From a virus, in IMG/VR virus record IMGVR_UViG_3300033146_000244, positions 1 through 64,000 of that record: a stretch of DNA of 64,000 nt; one strand, given 5' to 3'. Shown one piece after another: positions 53,148-58,844 of the stretch. Positions within the stretch are counted from its first letter, which is position 1, and every line of letters begins with the position of its first letter. A model generated the notes under the pieces. That model did not search any database. It was not told the DNA's origin and worked only from the letters and a program-made list of their open reading frames with translations. Made by a program: the position numbers and the translations under genes.

Positions 53148-53762
53148 TTATTGTTGTTTGTATATGTGAATAAAAGTGTTGTAGTATTCTGGTGCTGTAT
53201 AATAGCCACACGTCTTCATATCTTTAAAGAATTGTAGAGGTGTCTTTGATTCGTGTAAAATTTTGTATCTATCTCTTTCAAAGAGATTATTAATTATGTA
53301 GCTTATAGCTTCGTGTTGATTATTAAAAGACATGAAGGATAGTTCCATAGGAGTTCTAACCCCATCGTAATACTCTACTGTGCTAATAGGGTCTTTACCT
53401 CCTTGTATTCCAAATGGGTTGTTTCTCTTGTTGTATAGGCTGTTGCTATAAGGGTGTCCTATGCTGTTGCTACTCTCAGAGACTGCAATTACTTGGATGC
53501 ACCTTATTAGTTCTTCATTTGATAGTTTGTAACTCTTACTTGCCTTATTTATTATGTGTGAGAATAAAGGGTAAGTTATTCTCATAACCTCTCCTCTTTG
53601 TCTTCCTGTGTAAGAGTTATTCCTAAGAATAGCATCAACAGCTTTTAAATTAATGACTGTACTACTGCTTTGTATTACAGTTCGGCAAGTTACTTTAACC
53701 TCTTCTTTATTATTGCTACCACCTAACAGTAGTAGCAATGTAATTAATAGTGTGTGTTTCAT
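53148..53762 (-). CDS. Exported glucosaminidase-like protein, 204 aa
   Basis: An N-terminal hydrophobic stretch (MKHTLLITLLLLLGGSNN) is a probable signal peptide. The catalytic region resembles GH73: AVSESSNS with Glu97, then NPFGIQGG (115-122), YYDGVRTPMELSFMSFNNQH and AISYIINNL. It is shorter than the anchored hydrolase at 45294-46133 and only distantly similar. Being exported by itself, it may open the wall during lysis or act on it earlier. It lies far from the lysis group, among accessory genes. Confidence 0.75.
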   Translation of the reverse strand: MKHTLLITLLLLLGGSNNKEEVKVTCRTVIQSSSTVINLKAVDAILRNNSYTGRQRGEVMRITYPLFSHIINKASKSYKLSNEELIRCIQVIAVSESSNSIGHPYSNSLYNKRNNPFGIQGGKDPISTVEYYDGVRTPMELSFMSFNNQHEAISYIINNLFERDRYKILHESKTPLQFFKDMKTCGYYTAPEYYNTFIHIYKQQ

Positions 53763-53796
53763 GTGTGTTGTCTGCTGTTATTAACTTCAAGCTGTT

Positions 53797-54180
53797 CTAG
53801 TTGAATTTCCTATTGTGTTGTGCTACTTTGTCTTTATACTGACTATAGCATGACTGTTGTCTTAGCATCACTATATCTGCTTCGGTTGGTTCAGTATCAC
53901 CTATTACTAACCATGTTTGTCTGTTACCCTCTCTGTAATATTTAGATAGGTCTTCATAGTTGTCTGCTTCATCATCTATTATAAGATGTTCTCCTCCTCC
54001 TGGTTGTAATTCTTCTACATAACCTATAATGAACTTGGTTTGTTTTTCTCCTTTGTCTTTTATCACTTCTTCTGTAAGCAGTGGTAGTCTGTATGTATCA
54101 CCTGTTAGGGTAGATGCTACTACATTTCCTTCTACAAGGTAGTTATAACCACCTTTTATTTTTTGTATTGTTCCTATCAT
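53797..54180 (-). CDS. Hypothetical protein, 127 aa
   Basis: The N-terminus MIGTIQKIKGGYNYLVEGNV is a small beta-barrel-like segment. A later part (LIIDDEADNYEDLSKYYREG) is acidic, and the end is helical with one Cys. Not recognised. Upstream lies a gap with two 19-bp direct repeats. Confidence 0.55.
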   Translation of the reverse strand: MIGTIQKIKGGYNYLVEGNVVASTLTGDTYRLPLLTEEVIKDKGEKQTKFIIGYVEELQPGGGEHLIIDDEADNYEDLSKYYREGNRQTWLVIGDTEPTEADIVMLRQQSCYSQYKDKVAQHNRKFN

Positions 54181-54210
54181 GGTTGTTTAGTTTTGTTTGT
54201 TTTTGTTAGT

Positions 54211-54267
54211 ATTTGCGGGCTATACTATGTTATATTAGGTAGGTAGTTATTTGCGGGCTATACTATG
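54211..54267. repeat. Two 19-bp direct repeats
   Basis: ATTTGCGGGCTATACTATG occurs at 54211-54229 and again at 54249-54267, with a 38-bp period. The repeats lie in the 168-base gap upstream of the 127-aa gene. They could be tandem binding sites for a regulator or the scar of a duplication. Confidence 0.85.
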
Positions 54268-54348
54268 GGACATAATTAAAAGACGTTACGGAGAGTGGTC
54301 AAGGTTTTACCCCATGCCGTCCCTCCGTATCGTCCCTATTCATTGTCC

Positions 54349-54747
54349 CTATTCATTAGCAGGTGCTAACAGCAAGGCGTAAGAGAACTTGCTCTTAGTA
54401 TCTTTACTGTGTGCTGTTAAGTGTAACAGCATGTCCTCTGATGGTGTTATAGACATCTCTGTGAGATTTCCTTCAAGAGCTACACCATTGCATGTAAAGC
54501 GAACATTGTTTTTAGCAGAGTCACTGAATCTAACTATGTAGGTATTACCACTGGTTAGTGGTAAAGATATAGACCAGTTGTTTTTAATGAGGTTTTGCTT
54601 AACATCGTCCCCTGCTAGGAAAATGTTGTTAGCATCAGTTGCTAATGTAAACTGATTGGACATACCTTGTCCATACGTGTTTGAAATACTAAGTAGTCCT
54701 GCTAGAACTATTAAAGCGATTGTTAATAACTGTGTATTGTTTTTCAT
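54349..54747 (-). CDS. Exported small protein, 132 aa
   Basis: Signal peptide visible (MKNNTQLLTIALIVLAGLLS, cut near residue 26 after TYG/Q). The mature part is about 105 residues, beta-rich (WSISLPLTSGNTYIVRFSDS), with one Cys. It is probably secreted to the periplasm or surface and could be an early exclusion or envelope-acting factor, since it lies close to the start of the leftward operon. Function not recognised. Confidence 0.65.
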   Translation of the reverse strand: MKNNTQLLTIALIVLAGLLSISNTYGQGMSNQFTLATDANNIFLAGDDVKQNLIKNNWSISLPLTSGNTYIVRFSDSAKNNVRFTCNGVALEGNLTEMSITPSEDMLLHLTAHSKDTKSKFSYALLLAPANE

Positions 54748-54815
54748 CGTATTTGGAAATTAAAAGGTTACAGTATTAAGGATTAACTGTTAGCTCCTGT
54801 TTGTATTACGATAGG

Positions 54816-54926
54816 TTACATAGTGTAGTTTCTATCGTTCTTCTCGTCGTTCAGCGTATCTACGTCGGTGAACTGTTTTTCTTCTATCGTTAAGGAGTCG
54901 TGTTTTACGCTAGTTAATTGTGTCAT
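54816..54926 (-). CDS. Small acidic protein, 36 aa
   Basis: Encodes MTQLTSVKHDSLTIEEKQFT plus 16 residues ending NDRNYTM. Good codon pattern and an A-rich upstream sequence favour a real gene, the second one in the leftward operon. No function can be given. The rest of the surrounding 320-base region is hairpin-rich. Confidence 0.55.
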   Translation of the reverse strand: MTQLTSVKHDSLTIEEKQFTDVDTLNDEKNDRNYTM

Positions 54927-54971
54927 AGTATTGTTTTATGAGTGGTTTGTATTAGTAGTTAATTACTACCA

Positions 54972-55053
54972 GCTTAGTAGTAAGCTGAACAATGCTTAGG
55001 TATTGCTGGTAGTTGTATTGTAGTAATTACCCGATTTTTGATAGCTCGGGTAA
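54972..55053 (-). other. Hairpin cluster after the first leftward gene
   Basis: TTACCCGA (55027-55034) pairs with TCGGGTAA (55046-55053), an 8-bp stem lying 14 bases after the first gene's stop. Next on the minus strand comes a long inverted repeat CTACCAGC/GCTGGTAG enclosing AGCTT/AAGCT. No T-run follows, so partial termination, RNA processing or mRNA stabilisation are all possible. Confidence 0.6.
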
Positions 55054-55067
55054 GGCTATTGTTTGAT

Positions 55068-55919
55068 TTACATGGTAAATGCTTCGTTAGAGCTGCTTGT
55101 GAAGGATGCGAATGTTCTAACTTCACCGTGTTCTGCTCTTAACGCTTTTCTAGCATCAGTAAGCTCATCTTGTAAGATTTCAAGCATTATGGTTTCGGTG
55201 TCTTCGTCGTAATCACCTTCTTTAAGGCTTGCAACTTCTAACGCATGCTCTCTAAGCAATTCAGCGTTAGTAGTGCTTTTAGCTCGTATCTTTGACAAGT
55301 CAAAGTTTAACACGATTTGAGAGTGTTCTCTAACATTGTCAGTTCCACTAATAGCATCTCCTTTGAGTCCTGCTTCAAACGCTAGTGTTATTACCTGTCC
55401 CTCTTTAAGGTTCATTTTACGTACAATGCTTGCAGGTAGAGTAATTTTAACTGTCCTTTTACCCGTTACTGCATTACTGATAGCACCGTAGTTTAGTTCG
55501 GTAACACCTCTGTTGATATACGTAGCTTTCTCCATTCTTTCAAATGTTACAGCATCGTGAGGTAGAATACTATCGCAGAACTCTACCCAGTCAATACTTT
55601 GACCGATAAGGGTAATGTTATAAAAGGCACGATACATATCTTCCACAGCATCCTGCTTATACATCTTTGCGACTTTGACAACTACTGTCTTAGGTTTACG
55701 ACTACTTTGTGGATTACTCAAACTTTCGTAATACTCCGCAATCTGCAATGTTGTATAACCAGCGTTAGTAAGTGCACTGTCAAACACAGGACGTTCTTGT
55801 GCGTTAGGCATAGCTCCGTCGGCTAAGTTGAACTCTTCACGTAATTCTTTCATATTCTTTACTGGTACGGCTACATCAGAATATCCTTGTATTAATACTG
55901 CTCTGTTAAAATCTTGCAT
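55068..55919 (-). CDS. First leftward gene, AbrB-like DNA-binding segment, 283 aa
   Basis: Residues about 153-180 read GKRTVKITLPASIVRKMNLK then EGQVITL, the swapped-hairpin pattern of SpoVT/AbrB (MazE-like) DNA-binding domains (IPxxIxxxxxLxxGxxvxl). The N-terminal 120 residues are helical, and the C-terminus is acidic and ends AFTM. As the first gene beside the noncoding control region it is well placed to be an early regulator of the divergent operons. The AbrB reading rests on one motif and could be a beta-barrel of another kind. The ATG is preceded by an A/T-rich leader. Confidence 0.6.
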   Translation of the reverse strand: MQDFNRAVLIQGYSDVAVPVKNMKELREEFNLADGAMPNAQERPVFDSALTNAGYTTLQIAEYYESLSNPQSSRKPKTVVVKVAKMYKQDAVEDMYRAFYNITLIGQSIDWVEFCDSILPHDAVTFERMEKATYINRGVTELNYGAISNAVTGKRTVKITLPASIVRKMNLKEGQVITLAFEAGLKGDAISGTDNVREHSQIVLNFDLSKIRAKSTTNAELLREHALEVASLKEGDYDEDTETIMLEILQDELTDARKALRAEHGEVRTFASFTSSSNEAFTM

Positions 55920-55995
55920 AATATATAATTATTAAAAGTTTATACTCCGCTTAATACACATTCAGTTTTACGATGCTATGTAAATTGTATATGTA

Positions 55996-56040
55996 TTTGC
56001 ATTCCCTATCAGATTTAATAGGGGGGTAGTGTAATGCAAT
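55996..56040. repeat. Composite palindrome near the leftward operon start
   Basis: TTGCATT pairs with AATGCAA as the outer arms, and CCCTAT with ATAGGG as the inner arms, with an asymmetric GGGTAGTGT bulge on one side. The bulge and right arm (TAGTGTAATG) resemble the end of the recurrent CCCAGTGTAA motif. It may be an operator or cruciform. Confidence 0.7.
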
Positions 56041-56676
56041 ATTCCGAAAAGGTCGCAAGCTAAGGGTAGGTAACCCACACATCTCCTCTCAACAAACAAT
56101 CCAAACCCAACTACTTAATAAAAAATTTTTTAAAAAAATTCTAAACCCCTAACACACCAACCTTAGTAACAACCACTCCTAAACAACTATATTTCCCTAA
56201 ACCTTCATAACTAATCTACCAACCACTTTATCACCAATTACCAAACAACATTACACTACCCTATAAAAACTCTAAGCACAACTACCCTGCACTTAATAAA
56301 TTCAAACAGCCTTACACTACGACACTACATTTTTACTCAATGTTATAGTGTAGTTGTTTTTAATTGCTTATTACCACCGCCTATTATAGAAAAAACACAA
56401 CACCACATCTGTTACAATACTCTTGTTACCACACGCTTTAAACATGTTTATACCTTATATTTTTATATAACGTACCTTCCTTAACGTATTTTTTATACTT
56501 ACTTATTTAAGCAGACATTACCAATTATGAAGATAGCTGTACTACATCATTATTTTAATACAGTCACTATATAACGATTGTAACTAACTACTACTTCTAA
56601 TACACATACTGTATCATCAAGTTTATTCACTTTTACACTTTTAAGAGGTACACCTAATACAATTACACAAATAATA

Positions 56677-56732
56677 TGTTAAAAATTGTTAAAGATTGTT
56701 AAAATACTCTGATATATTTGGAAATGTTAAAA
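56677..56732 (+). repeat. Iterons TGTTAAAA with 10-bp period
   Basis: TGTTAAAA/G at 56677, 56687 and 56697 (exact 10-bp steps, one helical turn), and a fourth copy at 56725-56732 inside the spacer of the promoter at 56717-56748. These are likely binding sites for a replication initiator or for a regulator of the promoter. Confidence 0.8.
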
Positions 56733-56748
56733 ATAAACGGTAACTTTG
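56717..56748 (+). promoter_or_regulatory. Bacteroidota-type promoter, rightward
   Basis: TTTG at 56717-56720, a 20-bp spacer and TAACTTTG at 56741-56748, followed by C. It would transcribe the nuclease, terminase and portal operon with a leader of about 335 bases. One iteron copy lies in its spacer, which suggests direct control. Confidence 0.75.
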
Positions 56749-56853
56749 CTAAAATAAACAACTAAAGAAAATATTAATATAAATACGGAGTAAATAACTA
56801 ATACTACTACACTACGATATTAATAATTACATACTTAAATAAAACTTACTTAA

Positions 56854-56943
56854 TATATAACACTATTATAATAAGTAATACTTAGATAATACTTAAATAG
56901 AATACTAGTTTATATATAACAGTATTATAATAAATAGTACTTA
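56854..56943 (+). repeat. Imperfect 31-bp AT-rich direct repeat
   Basis: Copies at 56854-56884 and 56913-56943 differ at three positions, with a 59-bp period; shorter related pieces (TAGTTTATATAT) follow both copies. This could be an unwinding region or part of an origin. Confidence 0.75.
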
Positions 56944-57005
56944 TATAAAGTATTAGTTTATATATTAAGGTAGATATTTTTAACTACCTATTATGTATCT
57001 TCGTA

Positions 57006-57023
57006 TATAACACACGTGTTATA
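57006..57023. promoter_or_regulatory. Palindromic operator candidate
   Basis: TATAACAC-AC-GTGTTATA, perfect 8-bp arms, 69 bases before the ATG of the nuclease gene. A nearby hairpin AGGTAG/CTACCT lies at 56968-56989. It may be a regulator site in the leader of the rightward operon. Confidence 0.6.
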
Positions 57024-57091
57024 ATTACTAGCTACTTTAACGTATATCTGTAATTAACGTGTACGTCAAGTAATAATTAATAACACATTCA

Positions 57092-57841
57092 ATGACTAAG
57101 AAAAAATTACATAGGAGTAATAAGTTAGTTTTTAATCAAGCTCTGCACAAGTACTACTTTGAGGGAAAAGAGCTTCTATCGGTAACTAATTTTATTAAGA
57201 CCTTTGATAAGGAGTTTAATCCGTTGTTCGCATCTATAGGTGTTGCCAAATCAAATACTAAGAAAAAGAAAGGAATAACAGATGCAAGGGGTATTAGAAA
57301 GTTGTGGAGACTACATGGTGAGCGTAAGAGATGTATAGGAACTGCCGCACATGCTTTTGCTGAGATGCGTATAATGGATAGGACAGTAGAACCCATAACT
57401 GGCTATGATAAAGCTGTTATAAAGGCATTAGAAGCGCTAAGTAAAAATTGGGATATAGTAGGAGCAGAGCAGAGAGTATATTCTACTACTAGCTACCTAG
57501 CTGGGACGTATGACCTTAAGTTGAAGCATAAAACTACTGGAGTGTTTGCTATGGTAGATTGGAAAGTAACTGAGGATATGTTTAAAGGATATAACAAGTT
57601 GAAGGGGGTCTTTAAAGATTTAAAGGCTACTGCACTTGTTAAATATTTTATACAACTTAACATATATGCTTTATTAGATAAAGATATTATAAATGAGGAT
57701 AAACTATTTGTAATACAACTTAAAAATGATGGTACGTTTAATGCTTATACTATAAAGGATATAGCTAGAAGTGTAAGAGATGATGTAGTTAAAGTAATTA
57801 AGAGTAGGGTTGTAGATAATCACCCTCTACTTAACATGTAA
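57092..57841 (+). CDS. PD-(D/E)XK nuclease, 249 aa
   Basis: Cas4/RecB-type exonuclease fold. Motifs: GTAAHAFAE (84-91, the helix with His87), GAEQRVY with Glu126, AGTYDLKL with Asp141, FAMVDWKVT with Asp156 and Lys158, and FIQLNIYALL (Gln188 and Tyr192, the QxxxY motif). This full set supports an active metal-dependent nuclease acting in recombination, host DNA breakdown or DNA processing before packaging. It is the first gene of the rightward operon, behind a promoter and palindromes, which suggests early or regulated use. Confidence 0.87.
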   Translation: MTKKKLHRSNKLVFNQALHKYYFEGKELLSVTNFIKTFDKEFNPLFASIGVAKSNTKKKKGITDARGIRKLWRLHGERKRCIGTAAHAFAEMRIMDRTVEPITGYDKAVIKALEALSKNWDIVGAEQRVYSTTSYLAGTYDLKLKHKTTGVFAMVDWKVTEDMFKGYNKLKGVFKDLKATALVKYFIQLNIYALLDKDIINEDKLFVIQLKNDGTFNAYTIKDIARSVRDDVVKVIKSRVVDNHPLLNM

Positions 57842-57852
57842 TTAATATAGAT

Positions 57853-58056
57853 ATGGTAATAATAGATTTTAAAGAGGTGTGTACTGAAGCTGATAGGTTA
57901 GCAAGTAAGTACAATAAGAAGATAGCTGTAGTTCGTGAACTGCTTGGGTATAGCATAGTAGCTTTACAGTTTGCAATGGATAACAGTCCTAGATTAAAAG
58001 TAGTATATTTAACCGACGGTAATGAAAAGCAACCAAGTACAGAAGGAGCTAATTAA
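57853..58056 (+). CDS. Small helical protein, 67 aa
   Basis: Contains EADRLASKYNKKIAVVRELL, a helix-turn pattern that recurs in the next gene (IADRHGVDIKIVRSIL) and, loosely, in the TerL N-terminus (YKLAKKHDIHIYDAYTAYL). The three may derive from a common small module. Function unknown. The 3' end overlaps the next start by 35 bases. Confidence 0.55.
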   Translation: MVIIDFKEVCTEADRLASKYNKKIAVVRELLGYSIVALQFAMDNSPRLKVVYLTDGNEKQPSTEGAN

Positions 58057-58273
58057 GATAGCTGATAGACATGGTGTAGATATTAAAATTGTACGGAGCA
58101 TACTAGATAACGAGCTTGAGGAGTTAGCTAAGTTCTTAAAAGTACCTATTGACTTAGAAGCACCTCGTAAAATTATGATGACTGGTTTCGGTACTGTATT
58201 CTTAAATGATGCTACCAAGAAGAAGTTACATAAAAAAGAATTTAATAAGAAGGAAGATGGAAAACCTATTTGA
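58022..58273 (+). CDS. Small helical protein, 83 aa
   Basis: The N-terminal helices (QKELIKIADRHGVDIKIVRS) resemble those of the preceding 67-aa protein. The C-terminal part is very basic (ATKKKLHKKEFNKKEDG), so it may bind DNA. It could take part in packaging, given its place before the terminase genes. Ends with TGA, overlapping the next ATG by 17 bases. Confidence 0.57.
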   Translation: MKSNQVQKELIKIADRHGVDIKIVRSILDNELEELAKFLKVPIDLEAPRKIMMTGFGTVFLNDATKKKLHKKEFNKKEDGKPI

Positions 58274-58844
58274 GTTAAATAAGAATAACGTAATTGTACC
58301 CAATCCTATGGTATTGTTAATGATTCCATTTGAGAAGATATGGGTTAGAGATAAAACAGTAAAGAAGAATGTAGCTTTAAAGGAATTAACTTTTGTATGG
58401 GCTTCTTGTTCTAAGTCAGATGATAATATATGGAAAGAGATACCAGAGGGTACTGAAAGATGGGGAATACTTAAGGAGGACTTGTTTGGTAAAAATACTA
58501 AATGGAAGCCCTCTAAACTACTTGTGGAAGCTATTGACTACTATAAGGCAAGGATACCAAAGACTGCGGCAGATAGGTTGCTAGAAAGTACTGAAATTGC
58601 AATGGATAAGATAGGGGACTATATTAGGAATGTGGACTTGTTAGAAACCAATGCTAATACTGGTACTTTATTACATGATGTTAAAAAGATACACAGTATG
58701 TCTAGTACTATGGGTAAGATGTATAGTGACTACGTGGCTTTAAGAGCTTCTATTGAAGCAGGTAAAAGAGAAGAATCTACTGTAAGGGGTGGTGGTGTAG
58801 AAGGTATGTTTGAAGATGGTAATAGTTTAGCTGGGTTATTTTAG
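58257..58844 (+). CDS. Candidate small terminase subunit, 195 aa
   Basis: I start it at the ATG at 58257 (MENLFELNKNNVIVPNPMVL). The protein is helical with conserved-looking Trp/Pro segments (LTFVWASCSKSDDNIW, ERWGILKEDLFG) and a Gly-rich end (GGGVEGMFEDGNSLAG). It ends with TAG directly before the ATG of TerL. Small terminase subunits normally sit just upstream of TerL, recognise phage DNA and form rings. The role rests on position; the sequence itself is not diagnostic. Confidence 0.6.
   Translation: MENLFELNKNNVIVPNPMVLLMIPFEKIWVRDKTVKKNVALKELTFVWASCSKSDDNIWKEIPEGTERWGILKEDLFGKNTKWKPSKLLVEAIDYYKARIPKTAADRLLESTEIAMDKIGDYIRNVDLLETNANTGTLLHDVKKIHSMSSTMGKMYSDYVALRASIEAGKREESTVRGGGVEGMFEDGNSLAGLF

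Larger units (their letters stand above)
55920..57091. other. Noncoding divergent control region, candidate replication origin
   Basis: A 1.17-kb stretch with no gene. In order it has a composite palindrome (55996-56040), a tract of about 270 bases with almost no G on the + strand (from about 56080), an A/T tract near 56119-56140 and three 10-bp iterons plus a fourth copy. Then come a host-type promoter, long AT direct repeats and palindromes before the rightward genes. It separates the leftward and rightward operons. Iterons, AT-rich DNA and strand bias are typical of origins; this role is inferred. Confidence 0.6.

Noticed and set aside
54211-54267. CRISPR array.
   Set aside because: Only two repeats with a 19-base spacer between them, and no cas genes anywhere in the window.
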